The notes under the pieces are model-generated. The model did not search any database, was not told the origin of the DNA, and worked only from the letters and a program-made list of their open reading frames with translations. Position numbers and translations under genes: made by a program. From the NCBI GenBank assembly GCA_030431615.1, contig JAUIID010000027.1, forward strand, positions 1 through 36,933: 36,933 bases of DNA, read 5' to 3'. Origin of the DNA: Alphaproteobacteria bacterium. Lineage in GTDB: Bacteria; Pseudomonadota; Alphaproteobacteria; Geminicoccales; Geminicoccaceae. This document shows positions 7,966 through 17,725 of the stretch, in pieces (position 1 is the first letter of the stretch; each line of letters starts with the position of its first letter).

Positions 7966-8847
7966 ATGAGCTGGGTCCGCGAGGCGTACTACCCGAGCTG
8001 GCAGCAGAGCCTGAGGGTGGACCGCGAGGTGTTCCGCCGGCAGAGCGCGCACCAGGAGATCCTGATCTTCGACAATGCGGATCTCGGCCGGGTGCTGATG
8101 CTGGACGGCCTAGTGCAGGCGACCGAGCGCGACGAGTTCATCTATCACGAGAGCCTCGTCAATCTCGCCTGGGCGAGCCACCCGGCGGCGCGCCGCGCCC
8201 TGGTGATCGGCGGCGGCGACGGCGGCTGCCTGCGCGAGCTGGTCCGCCACGCCGACCTCGAGGCGATCGACCTCGTCGAGATCGATGGCGCCGTGATCGA
8301 TGCGAGCCGGCGTTATCTGCCGTCGATCCACGCCGGCGCCTTCGAGGACCTTCGCGTGCGCGTCGTGGTCGACGACGGTGCGGCCTTCCTCGAGCGGTCC
8401 AGGGAAACCTACGATCTCATCCTGGTCGATGCGCCCGACCCGGTCGGCGCCGGGGCGGCCCTTTTCACCGAGGCCTTCTACCAGGCCTGCCGGCGGTGCC
8501 TCGAAGGGTCGGGTGTGCTCGCCGCGCAGTTCGGCAATCCGCTGCTCGACGAGGATGGGCAGGCGCGCAGCGCCGCCCGCCTGGCCATGGCCTTTCCGGC
8601 CGTCGCCTTCGCGCTCGCACCAGTCGCCACATATCTCGGCGGCGCGCTGGCGATCGCGCTCGCCGGTGAACGACCGCCGATCCGGCGGCGCGAGCCGACG
8701 CATGTGCTGCGCTGGTACGATGCCCAGCGGCACGACGGCATGCGGCTCCTCGGTGCGGCGCTCGACCCGTCACCGGGTGCGGTCCCGCATCTGCCGGGCC
8801 TCGCCGCCGGCACCGTCGCGGTGCCGCAGGCCATGCGGACGCACTAG
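7966..8847 (+). CDS. speE: Polyamine aminopropyltransferase (spermidine synthase family)
   Basis: A 293-residue cytoplasmic enzyme of the spermidine synthase family, which transfers an aminopropyl group from decarboxylated S-adenosylmethionine to a diamine such as putrescine. The N-terminal beta domain is present, then YHESLVNLAWASHP, the nucleotide-binding motif VIGGGDGGCLREL (from about residue 80), an acidic LVEIDGAVI strand end, and YDLILVDAPDPVGAG with the catalytic aspartate. In many homologues the first motif reads YHEMLxH; here the last His is Asn, which may slightly alter substrate choice. Start: ATG 7966 has GAGGGAG at 7954-7960 and the family's usual beginning; the frame runs open further upstream without homology. 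An AT-rich stretch (7918-7935) is the likely promoter area. The gene converges on the porin gene. A related aminopropyltransferase cannot be excluded. Confidence 0.88.
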   Translation: MSWVREAYYPSWQQSLRVDREVFRRQSAHQEILIFDNADLGRVLMLDGLVQATERDEFIYHESLVNLAWASHPAARRALVIGGGDGGCLRELVRHADLEAIDLVEIDGAVIDASRRYLPSIHAGAFEDLRVRVVVDDGAAFLERSRETYDLILVDAPDPVGAGAALFTEAFYQACRRCLEGSGVLAAQFGNPLLDEDGQARSAARLAMAFPAVAFALAPVATYLGGALAIALAGERPPIRRREPTHVLRWYDAQRHDGMRLLGAALDPSPGAVPHLPGLAAGTVAVPQAMRTH

Positions 8848-8865
8848 CAGGCCGGCTGGCAAGCC

Positions 8866-9744
8866 TCAGTCGGGCGTGAAGGGTCCGAAGCTCACCGCGG
8901 CGCTCAGCACGACGCGTGCGGCGCAGGCGTCGCTGCCGCCATAGCAATCGCCGCGGCTGAGACTGGTGTCCGTGTAGTGCAGGCCGAGGTCGACCCGGCC
9001 GAGCGTCAGCGTCAGGCCGAGCCCCCAGTCGACATAGTCGTCGAGGCCGGCCATGCTGTTGCTCTCGAACCATTGCCGGCCGAGCCTGGCGTCGAGCGCC
9101 AGGGGCCAGCTCTCCTGCAGCCAGGGCAGGGACCAGCTGGCGGTTGCTTCCGCATAATGGGCCCGGCCGACATCGCCCGAATAGTCGGGTGCGAAGGTGT
9201 AGCCGAGGCCGAGGTAGAGATCGTCGGTGACGGTGTAGCCGAGCGCCATCGGGAACTCGACATAGTTGTAATCGAGATCGCTGTCGGCGCCCGGGTAGGT
9301 GATGTAGGTGGCGGCGAGGTCGACATCGAAGCCGCTCCCGCCGAGCGGTGACCAGACCCCGAACGAGAGGTCGAATTCGACGCGGGCCTCGTCGCCGTCG
9401 TCGAAATCCACGCTCGAGCCCCAGAGGTCGAAATAGGCAACGGACTCGTCCTCGCGCCCGAGATCGAACTCGTAGGTGAGGCCGCCCTGCAGGGCCGGCT
9501 TCTCGTCGCTGTTGCTGATGCCGCGATCGACATAGTCGGAGACCAGGCCGAGCTCGACAGAGAGCCGGACCGGCCCGGCTTCCTCTTCCTCCTCCTCGTC
9601 GTCGGGCAGCTCGTCGCCGGGCACCTCGTCCGCCATGGCATCTTCGGACCCGTCCTGGGCGACCGCCGGGGCGGCGTCGAAGGCAAGGCCTGTCGCCAGC
9701 GCGAGCAAGGCGAGGACGGCTGGAAGCAGACGACGCAACGGCAT
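8866..9744 (-). CDS. TorF-type outer-membrane porin-like protein
   Basis: A 292-residue exported protein. It starts with a clear signal peptide (LLPAVLALLALATGLAFDA, cleavage near AVAQ), followed by a very acidic linker (residues ~31-56, including six Glu in a row). The rest alternates short beta-strands: LSVELGLVSDYVDRGIS, KPALQGGLTYEF, VEFPMALGYTV, LYLGLGYTF. The SDY..RGIS..KPA.QGG pattern is the hallmark of the proteobacterial family annotated as TorF-like putative porin (TIGR02001). The C-terminus ends FGPFTPD rather than in the classical terminal Phe. It probably forms an outer-membrane beta-barrel; what it passes is unknown. A GTTAACCAT element lies about 60 bases before the start on the same strand. 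The two cysteines near the end could form a surface-loop disulphide. Confidence 0.75.
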   Translation of the reverse strand: MPLRRLLPAVLALLALATGLAFDAAPAVAQDGSEDAMADEVPGDELPDDEEEEEEAGPVRLSVELGLVSDYVDRGISNSDEKPALQGGLTYEFDLGREDESVAYFDLWGSSVDFDDGDEARVEFDLSFGVWSPLGGSGFDVDLAATYITYPGADSDLDYNYVEFPMALGYTVTDDLYLGLGYTFAPDYSGDVGRAHYAEATASWSLPWLQESWPLALDARLGRQWFESNSMAGLDDYVDWGLGLTLTLGRVDLGLHYTDTSLSRGDCYGGSDACAARVVLSAAVSFGPFTPD

Positions 9745-9803
9745 GGCGGACGGACCCCTTCGACCAGGCTGGACGTCGATTAGGCCGTCGCGGCGGTTGA
9801 GAT

Positions 9804-9812
9804 ATGGTTAAC
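9804..9812 (-). promoter_or_regulatory. GTTAACCAT, CtrA-like half-site
   Basis: On the minus strand this reads GTTAACCAT, identical to the TTAACCAT half-site favoured by CtrA. It sits about 60 bases upstream of the porin start, in the gap shared with the divergent rpiR-like gene. The role is inferred from the motif alone. Confidence 0.35.
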
Positions 9813-9858
9813 GCCATCGACGCGGTTTCGGCGCTTGCCATTCGCCGCGATTGCCGAT

Positions 9859-9887
9859 TGTTTCATTGTCGCACCGTATCTGAAACA
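9859..9887. promoter_or_regulatory. Inverted repeat, likely operator of the RpiR-type regulator
   Basis: TGTTTCA (9859-9865) and TGAAACA (9881-9887) are perfect inverted copies, 15 bases apart, so their centres lie about two helical turns apart. The pair ends 13 bases before the regulator's ATG at 9901. Many RpiR-family proteins bind TTTCA/TGAAA-type half-sites, so autoregulation is likely (inference). Confidence 0.6.
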
Positions 9888-9900
9888 TTGGAAGCCCCTG

Positions 9901-10767
9901 ATGCCCGCCGACCCACCGCTGCCGCAGCGCCTGCTCGAGCACTACAATGCCATGCCGCGTGGCGAGCGACGCCTGGCCGACCTGCTGCTCGAGGACGTGC
10001 GCGCGGTGATCGACAGCTCGGCCACGGCCCTCGCCACGCGCGCCGGCGTCTCCAAGGCAACCGCCGCCCGGCTCTTCAAGCGGCTCGGCTATCCGAGCTT
10101 CAAGGCCGCCCAGCGTGCCCTGCGCGAGCAGCAGGCGGAGCCCGCGCCGGACCGCTACGGCCCGACGCTCGGCCGCCTCGGCGGCGAGCGGCCGGAGCTC
10201 GGCCAGCACCTGCAGGCCGAAGTGCGGAACCTCGTGGCCACCATCGAGCAGCAGCGCTCGGACGAGCTCGGCCAGGCCGTGCGCCTGCTCGCCCGGGCGC
10301 AGAAGCTCTGGGTCGTGGGTTTTGGCGACAACTACTCGCTCGCCCATTTCGCCCGCTCGCAGCTGATCAAGGTGCGCTCCGACATCCGCATGATCCCGCT
10401 CGGCGGGTTCTCGGTGCCGGAGGAGTTCGCCTCGATCAGCGAGAGTGACGTGATGCTGGCCTTCGCCATCGGGCGCCGCACCCGTTCGTTGCGCAACATC
10501 GTCGCCTCCGCCATGCAGGCCGGCACCCGGCTCCTCTATCTGACCGACGGCCCGGCGCTCGCCCGCAGCGGCGAGGGCAGCCTGACGCTCAAGGTGCGCA
10601 GCACCGGCACGGCGATGTTCGATTCGCCGACCGCCGCGGTCAGCCTCATGGCCTATCTCTGCGCGGCGCTCGGGGCGCATCTGGGCGAAGCGGCGGTGCA
10701 GCGCCTCCGGCGCATCGATGCGATCCACGAGGACTGGGGCGAGCTCGCCCATCCGCTCGAGGCCTGA
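9901..10767 (+). CDS. RpiR/MurR family transcriptional regulator (HTH plus SIS domain)
   Basis: A 288-residue two-domain regulator. The N-terminal RpiR helix-turn-helix (~1-75) shows ERRLADLLLEDVR, then ATRAGVSKATAARLFKRLGY as the recognition region. The C-terminal SIS domain (~115-270) normally senses a phosphosugar or related ligand: LWVVGFGDNYSLAHFAR, MIPLGGF, SDVMLAFAIGRRTRS and GTRLLYLTD. ATG 9901 is preferred: GGAAG lies about seven bases upstream, while the longer frame would begin at a TTG at 9835. It stands directly upstream of the ABC importer genes on the same strand, which makes it their likely local regulator. In alphaproteobacteria, RpiR proteins also sit next to peptide or amino-acid uptake genes, so the ligand need not be a sugar. 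Confidence 0.9.
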   Translation: MPADPPLPQRLLEHYNAMPRGERRLADLLLEDVRAVIDSSATALATRAGVSKATAARLFKRLGYPSFKAAQRALREQQAEPAPDRYGPTLGRLGGERPELGQHLQAEVRNLVATIEQQRSDELGQAVRLLARAQKLWVVGFGDNYSLAHFARSQLIKVRSDIRMIPLGGFSVPEEFASISESDVMLAFAIGRRTRSLRNIVASAMQAGTRLLYLTDGPALARSGEGSLTLKVRSTGTAMFDSPTAAVSLMAYLCAALGAHLGEAAVQRLRRIDAIHEDWGELAHPLEA

Positions 10768-10818
10768 GTACGAAGCTCGCGCGTTCGCGCGGCGTCCTTC
10801 CTGCTAATGGATCATTTA

Positions 10819-10840
10819 TGAAATTAAGTGTTGCAGAAAC
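10819..10840. promoter_or_regulatory. Possible second, degenerate RpiR-type operator and promoter area
   Basis: In the gap before the ABC operon, TGAAAT (10819-10824), TGTTGCA (10829-10835) and GAAAC (10836-10840) resemble the TGTTTCA/TGAAACA arms found before the regulator gene. A TTGACG (10850-10855) that could be a -35 box follows, but no good -10 is evident. The surrounding ~50 bases are much richer in A+T than the genes. Confidence 0.3.
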
Positions 10841-10931
10841 GAAAATCCTTTGACGCCGACCGGCAGTGCTGATGATTTCCCTCCCGTGGCGGTGCGTTGC
10901 ACCGACCAGAAGAACCACGGAGGACGCCGTC

Positions 10932-12503
10932 ATGCGCCGCTCGACCACCAGCGGGCCCGTCCTGGGCCTGCTCGCCACCGCCCTGCTCGCCTCGACCGGC
11001 CAGCTCGCCACTTCAGCCCAGGCCGCCGAGCTGGTCTGGGCGCGCTACGGCGACCTGGATTCGCTCGACCCGCACCGTGCCACCAGCACGCTCTCGATGC
11101 AGGTCTGGGACCAGATCTACGACACGCTCCTGGCCTTCGATGCCGATGGCCAGCCGCAGCCGCACCTCGCCAAGTCGTGGGAGATCAGCGAGGACGGGCT
11201 GACCTACACCCTGGCGCTCGAGGACGGCGTGGTCTGCCATGACGGCAGCCCGTTCGACGCCAACGACGTCAAGTTCACCATCGACCGCGCCTTCGACGAG
11301 GCGCAGCCGAGCCTGACCCGGACCGCCTGGGGGCCGATCGAGAGCGTCGAGGTGGTCGACACGCTCACCGTCAAGGTCTCGATGTCGAGCAAGTTCGGCG
11401 CCTTCCTGCCGTTCCTCGCCGACAGCTTCTCGTCGATCGTCTGCGACACCAACACCGCCGACACCTTCGGCAGCTCGACCGCGATCGGCGCTGGGCCCTT
11501 CAAGCTGGTGGAGTGGGTCAAGGGCGATGCCGTCACGCTCGAGAAGAACCCCGACTACCGGAACTTCGGCAAGCCCGTGGAGAACATGGGGCCGCCGCAT
11601 CTCGACCGCCTCGTCATCAAGACCGTGCCCGAGCCGCAGACCCGGCTCGCCGCCCTGCAGACCGGCGAGGTGCACGTCGCCGAGCCGCCGTTCGACGACA
11701 TCGCGGCCATCAGGGAAGCGGGCGAGCTCGAGATCGTCGTCGCCGACAACACCGGCCAGAACGTGTTCTGGGAGTTCGCCATCTCCCGGCCGCCGTTCGA
11801 CGACATCCGCGCCCGGCAGGCCGTGGCCTACGGCACGGATCCGGAGATGGCGATCGATATCATCTATGGCGGGCTGAGCCAGCGCGAGTGGTGCCCGATC
11901 GCCCGCGGCGTGTTCGGCAACGACCAGGAGTTCTGCGAGCAGTTCGGCTACGAGTACGATCCGGAGAAAGCCGTCGAGCTCCTGGCCGAGCTCGGCTACG
12001 GGCCGGACAACCCGCTCGAGACGACGATGTTCGTCTGGACCGGCGGCAACCGGCACAAGCTGGCCGAAATCTTCCAGGCGCAGCTCGCCCAGGTCGGCAT
12101 CAACGCGGCCATCGAGATCATGGACATCGGCACCATGAACGCCCGGGTGAAGGAGCAGAACGAGCTCGTGGACGACCCGAGCCCCGGCACCTTCGACATG
12201 ATGACCTGGTCCTGGTACGACCCGGACATCCTCTACGCCCTCTGGCATTCGCCGGGCGCCTATTCGGGCTTCACCACGCCCGAGCTCGACGCGATGCTCG
12301 AGCTGACCCGCACGACCATCGAGCCCGAGGCGCGGCTGGCGGCCGTCCAGGACGTCATCCAGTACCTGATGGAAAACGCGGTCCATGTCGGCCTCTACAC
12401 GCCGGGCTGGGAGTGGGTCTTCGCGGTCCGGCCCGAGGTGAGCGGGTTCAAGGTCGGCGCCTTCCTCCACCCGATGTTCAACGACGTCGAGGTCAAGGAG
12501 TAG
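10932..12503 (+). CDS. Dipeptide/oligopeptide-type ABC transporter substrate-binding protein
   Basis: A 523-residue periplasmic binding protein of the SBP_bac_5 (DppA/OppA) family, which captures peptides, nickel complexes, opines or similar solutes for an ABC importer. The signal peptide runs to about residue 33 (LGLLATALLAS...AQAAELVW). Family landmarks follow: LDSLDPHRA, a DGLTYTLALEDGV strand, FDANDVKFTIDRAF, and a FKLVEWVKGDAVTLEKNPDY segment. ATG 10932 is chosen because GGAGGA (10919-10924) lies seven bases before it; the longer frame has no signal peptide at its start. It is the first gene of a run with two permeases and a fused ATPase 31 bases or less apart, so one operon is likely. 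The substrate cannot be read from sequence. Confidence 0.92.
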   Translation: MRRSTTSGPVLGLLATALLASTGQLATSAQAAELVWARYGDLDSLDPHRATSTLSMQVWDQIYDTLLAFDADGQPQPHLAKSWEISEDGLTYTLALEDGVVCHDGSPFDANDVKFTIDRAFDEAQPSLTRTAWGPIESVEVVDTLTVKVSMSSKFGAFLPFLADSFSSIVCDTNTADTFGSSTAIGAGPFKLVEWVKGDAVTLEKNPDYRNFGKPVENMGPPHLDRLVIKTVPEPQTRLAALQTGEVHVAEPPFDDIAAIREAGELEIVVADNTGQNVFWEFAISRPPFDDIRARQAVAYGTDPEMAIDIIYGGLSQREWCPIARGVFGNDQEFCEQFGYEYDPEKAVELLAELGYGPDNPLETTMFVWTGGNRHKLAEIFQAQLAQVGINAAIEIMDIGTMNARVKEQNELVDDPSPGTFDMMTWSWYDPDILYALWHSPGAYSGFTTPELDAMLELTRTTIEPEARLAAVQDVIQYLMENAVHVGLYTPGWEWVFAVRPEVSGFKVGAFLHPMFNDVEVKE

Positions 12504-12534
12504 CATCGGTCCGCCTGGCCCGGATGTCGCCCTC

Positions 12535-13455
12535 ATGCTCCGCTACATCGCCCAGCGTCTCGCCGCCGCCGCCGTCACCATCTGGGTGGCGACGGTGGCG
12601 GTGACGCTGCTCATCCATGCCGTGCCGGGCGACCCGGTGCGGATCATGTATGCCAAGTTCCAGTCGACCCCGGAGCAGCTCGAGGCCGTGCGCACCTCGC
12701 TCGGCCTCGACCAGCCGATCCACGTCCAGTACGCGATGTATCTCGGCCGGCTCGTGGAAGGCGACCTCGGCCGCACGATCGTCGGCGACCAGCCCGTGCT
12801 CGACGTGCTCCTCGCCCGCTTCCCGGCCACCCTGACCCTGGCCGTGGCGAGCCTCGCCATCGCCATCCTGGTCGGCATGCCGCTCGGCTTCTTGGCGGCC
12901 TACAAGCGCGGCACCTGGGTCGATATCGGCGCCATGCTCGTCGCCATTGTCGGTGTCTCGATGCCGCATTTCTGGCTCGGCCTGCTGCTCCTCTTCTTCT
13001 TCGCCCTGCAGCTCGGCTGGCTGCCGGTCGCGGGCTCGGGCATCGCCAATCTCGTCCTGCCCGCGCTTACGCTGGGGCTGGCCAACGCCGCCGTGCTTGC
13101 GCGGCTGACCCGCTCGGCGATGATCGACATCTTCGACCAGGACTTCGTCCGCACCGCCCAGGCCAAGGGCCTGCCCAAGACGGTCGTCCTCTATCGCCAC
13201 GCGCTCCGCGCCGGCCTCGTGCCGATCGTCTCGATGCTCGGCCTGCAGTTCGCCTATCTCATGGGCGGGGCGATCGTGGTCGAGAACGTCTTCGCCTGGA
13301 ACGGCGTCGGCCGGCTCGCGATCGAGGCCGTCTTCGCCCGCGACTACCCGCTCATCCAGGGATTCATCCTCTTCTTCGCCAGCATCGTCGTGATCGTCTC
13401 GGTGATCATCGACGTCCTCTACGCCTTCCTCGATCCCCGGATCCGGTACGGCTGA
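12535..13455 (+). CDS. ABC transporter permease, DppB/OppB type
   Basis: A 306-residue inner-membrane permease with about six helices. The opening MLRYIAQRLAAAAVTIWVATV, the HAVPGDPVR segment and the EQLEAVRTSLGLDQP stretch are characteristic of DppB/OppB/NikB. The cytoplasmic EAA-type loop that contacts the ATPase is at about residues 200-230 (FVRTAQAKGLPKTVVLYRHALR), followed by GGAIVVENVFAWNGVGRL. Its TGA overlaps the ATG of the next permease (ATG at 13455), so the two are translationally coupled and probably form the heteromeric channel of this importer. Confidence 0.93.
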   Translation: MLRYIAQRLAAAAVTIWVATVAVTLLIHAVPGDPVRIMYAKFQSTPEQLEAVRTSLGLDQPIHVQYAMYLGRLVEGDLGRTIVGDQPVLDVLLARFPATLTLAVASLAIAILVGMPLGFLAAYKRGTWVDIGAMLVAIVGVSMPHFWLGLLLLFFFALQLGWLPVAGSGIANLVLPALTLGLANAAVLARLTRSAMIDIFDQDFVRTAQAKGLPKTVVLYRHALRAGLVPIVSMLGLQFAYLMGGAIVVENVFAWNGVGRLAIEAVFARDYPLIQGFILFFASIVVIVSVIIDVLYAFLDPRIRYG

Positions 13456-14336
13456 TGGCGAGCGCCGCCGAGCCCGTCCACGCCGCCGCCGGCACCCCCG
13501 CCAGCCGCTCGTTCCTGGGTGCCCTGCTGCGCACGCCGTCCGGTGCTGTCGGGCTCGTCGTCGTTGCCGTGCTGGTGCTGGCCGCGGTCCTTGCCGGGGT
13601 GATCGCACCCTACGACCCGCTGCGCATGGCGGCCGGCCCGCGTCTCGCCCCGCCGTCCTGGGCGCACTGGTTCGGCACCGACGATTTCGGCCGCGACGTC
13701 TTCTCGCGCATTGTCTATGGCGCGCGCCTCACGTTGCAGATCGGCGTCATCGCCGTCGGCATCTCGCTCACCAGCGGGCTGCTGCTCGGTCTCGTGGCTG
13801 GCTACGCATCGGGCTGGACCGAACGCGTGCTCATGCGGCTGGTCGACGTCCTCTTCTCCTTCACCGAGATCGTCATCGCGCTCGCCTGCCTCGCCATTCT
13901 CGGCATCGGCCTGACCAACGCCATGATCGCCATCGGCATCGCCTCGATCCCGTTCTATGCCCGGATCACCCACAGCGTGGTGCTGGTCGAGCGCAACAAG
14001 CCCTATTTCGAGGCGGCGGTCGCCGGCGGCGCCGGGCATCTCAGGCTGATCTTCCGCCATCTCCTGCCGAATGTCGTGCCGACCCTGATCGTCGTCGGCA
14101 CGCTCGGCGTCTCGACCGCGGTGCTGGCCGCCGCGGGCTTGAGCTTCCTAGGCCTCGGCGCCCAGCCGCCGCAACCCGAATGGGGGTTCATGCTCTCCTC
14201 GTCGCGCGACCTGATCAGCCGCGCGCCCTGGATGATGATCTTCCCCGGTGTGGCCATCGCCATCACCGTGCTGGGCTTCAACCTGCTCGGCGACGGCGTG
14301 CGCGAGGTGCTCGACCCCCGCCAGAGGCAGCGCTGA
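13455..14336 (+). CDS. ABC transporter permease, DppC/OppC type
   Basis: A 293-residue permease and partner of the preceding DppB-type protein. Its N-terminus has the OppC_N-like pattern (a helix, then IAPYDPLRM and HWFGTDDFGRDVFSRIVYGAR), and the EAA loop is at roughly 190-215 (PYFEAAVAGGAGHLRLIFRHLLPN). It ends in LGFNLLGDGVREVLDPRQR, typical of this subfamily. The start ATG lies inside the stop of the upstream gene, and the fused ATPase gene starts four bases after its stop, consistent with one transcript. Confidence 0.93.
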   Translation: MASAAEPVHAAAGTPASRSFLGALLRTPSGAVGLVVVAVLVLAAVLAGVIAPYDPLRMAAGPRLAPPSWAHWFGTDDFGRDVFSRIVYGARLTLQIGVIAVGISLTSGLLLGLVAGYASGWTERVLMRLVDVLFSFTEIVIALACLAILGIGLTNAMIAIGIASIPFYARITHSVVLVERNKPYFEAAVAGGAGHLRLIFRHLLPNVVPTLIVVGTLGVSTAVLAAAGLSFLGLGAQPPQPEWGFMLSSSRDLISRAPWMMIFPGVAIAITVLGFNLLGDGVREVLDPRQRQR

Positions 14337-14339
14337 GCG

Positions 14340-16081
<1,742 letters not shown>

Positions 16082-16085
<4 letters not shown>

Positions 16086-17035
16086 CCATCGGCATCGCCG
16101 TCACCGGGAAGGACGCCGGCCTCGCCGCGTTTCGCGCACTCGCCGCCGTCGAGAAGGTGGCGCGGGGGGCCATCGGCGGCTTCGTCAGCTTCGTCGCGAT
16201 CACCGCCGACGGCACGCTCTCCCGGGCCGAGACCCAGCGCGGCGGCACCGCCACGCTCTTCACCAGCGGCGAGGCCACCGGCGTCGAGCCGCCGGCAGTG
16301 ATCGCGGCGGCGCGGTTCGCCGCATTGATGTCGAGCGGGCCCGACCGCCCGGCGCCGCTCGCCCAGTTCACGCCGGGCGATGCCGCCGTCGGGCTGGTCA
16401 CCGGCCACCGCCTGCCCAACGTGCCGGGCGAGGGCGCCAACCTGCCGCTCAACACCGCCACGCTCGACCGGATGCGCGGCGGCGCCGATCCGCGCGCCGC
16501 CATCGAGGCCGAGCTCGCCCTGCACCCCGAGGCCGATGCCGGGCTCATCGCCCTCGACGTCCAGGGCCGCCTGCATCTCGCCAACAGCCGCTTCGTCGAG
16601 CGTCGCGGCGATCTCGGCGCCGTCTGCCTCGAGGATCCGGCGCGCGGCCACGCCGTCGCCGTGCTGCACAACGCCATCGAGCCGCGGCAGGGCATCGCCA
16701 CGCTCGCCGCGGCGACCGCACTCGACAGCATGGCGCCGCCCGACCGGGCCCATTCCTTCATCCGCCTCGACGCCGGCCTCGTGCTCGAACCGGGTGCCAC
16801 CGATGCCCTGGATGTCGACGCTGCCGGCCGCGTCGTCCGCGTCACCGTCAGCCGCCACCACCTGCTCGACGGCCGCCGCGACGGCAGCGTCCTCGGCTTC
16901 GCCACACCGGTCAGGTGCGATGGCAGGCTGCTCGGCCACACCATCGGCGACCCCTATTGCGTGATCGAGGCCGGGCGCCTCGTCTCGATGAGCGGCCAGC
17001 CGAGCGTCATCCTGGGCGTCCACCACGACGACTGA
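16082..17035 (+). CDS. Conserved protein of unknown function coupled to the ABC importer; possible Ntn-type hydrolase
   Basis: A 317-residue protein I do not recognise. It has no signal peptide or membrane helix and should be cytoplasmic. It opens MTIGIAVTGKDAG, then VEKVARGAIGGFVSF, and later has MAPPDRAHSFIRLDAGLVLE and GHTIGDPYCVIEAG. The Thr right after the initiator Met, leading into a beta-strand rich in small residues, recalls proteins with an N-terminal Thr nucleophile (Ntn hydrolases), but this is only resemblance; no catalytic set is proven. Its ATG overlaps the stop of the ABC ATPase gene (ATGA), so it is translated with the importer and may act on what is imported. Two strong stem-loops separate it from the TRAP genes that follow. 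Confidence 0.6.
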
Positions 17036-17040
17036 CTGGG

Positions 17041-17098
17041 CTGCCCGCCAGTTGGGCAGGCACTGCACGAGCCGCCGCCACGCAGTGGTGCCGGCGGC
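17041..17098 (+). other. Two stem-loops between the ABC operon and the TRAP genes
   Basis: CTGCCC (17041-17046) pairs with GGGCAG (17054-17059). Then GCCGCCG plus CCAC (17071-17081) pairs with GTGG (17085-17088) and CGGCGGC (17092-17098), leaving a 3-base loop and a 3-base bulge. No U-run follows. The likely role is partial termination or protection of the upstream mRNA 3' end, giving different levels of the two transporters. Confidence 0.45.
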
Positions 17099-17122
17099 CG
17101 TGGAGGCGGGCAGGGACCGCGC

Positions 17123-17725
17123 ATGGCACGTTTCGTGCATTTCCGTTTGGAGGCGTTCATCGCAGCGGACGGAAGAACAGACAGGCGGATGCAGGAGATC
17201 GCAAGGCATGCCGGCAGGCTCGCCGCCGGCCTCGACTGGCTCGTCGTGCGCTTCTGCGCGCTCATCGCCGCGGTGCTCGTCCTCGATGTCTGGCTCGGCG
17301 TCTTCGTCCGCTTCGTCTGGCCGCTGCCCATCACCTGGACCGAGGAGCTGGCCCGCTACCTGATGATCTGGCTGGCGCTGCTCGCCGCCTCGGCCGGCAT
17401 CGCGCGGCGCGCCCATATCGGGGTCGAGATCCTGCCGTCGCACCTGCCGCCGGAAGCGCGCCGCTGGCTGCGCCTCGCCCTCGACGTCGTCGCCTTCGGC
17501 TTCTTCGCGAGCCTCGTCATCTATGGCACCGGCTTCGCCGCCAAGGGCTTGGAGCGGGCGACGATGATCCCCGGCTGGAGCCATTTCGTGCCGTTCCTCG
17601 CCGTGCCGGTCAGCACGGCACTCTGCTGCATCCAGCTCGTGCTGGTGGCGATCCGCGACTTCTGCGCCGCGGAGCCGCCGACCGATGCCACGATCGCCGG
17701 TGCCGGGGAGGCGCCCCGGTCATGA
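17123..17725 (+). CDS. dctQ: TRAP transporter small permease (DctQ type)
   Basis: A 200-residue inner-membrane protein with four predicted helices, the small subunit of a tripartite ATP-independent periplasmic transporter. The segment LPITWTEELARYLMIWLALLA followed by GIARRAHIGVEIL is the typical DctQ signature. Start uncertain: ATG 17123 has a GGGA seven bases upstream, while an internal ATG at 17189 (MQEIARHAG) would give a length nearer the family norm. Its stop overlaps the start of the large permease gene. TRAP systems import organic acids, sialic acids, ectoine and similar solutes with sodium or proton energy; the substrate here is unknown. Confidence 0.88.
   Translation: MARFVHFRLEAFIAADGRTDRRMQEIARHAGRLAAGLDWLVVRFCALIAAVLVLDVWLGVFVRFVWPLPITWTEELARYLMIWLALLAASAGIARRAHIGVEILPSHLPPEARRWLRLALDVVAFGFFASLVIYGTGFAAKGLERATMIPGWSHFVPFLAVPVSTALCCIQLVLVAIRDFCAAEPPTDATIAGAGEAPRS

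Noticed and set aside
10775-10790. Short hairpin after the rpiR-like gene as a terminator
   Set aside because: GCGC-GTTC-GCGC is only four or five base pairs, with no U-run, in a region where a terminator would cut the regulator from the importer genes. It is too weak to call.
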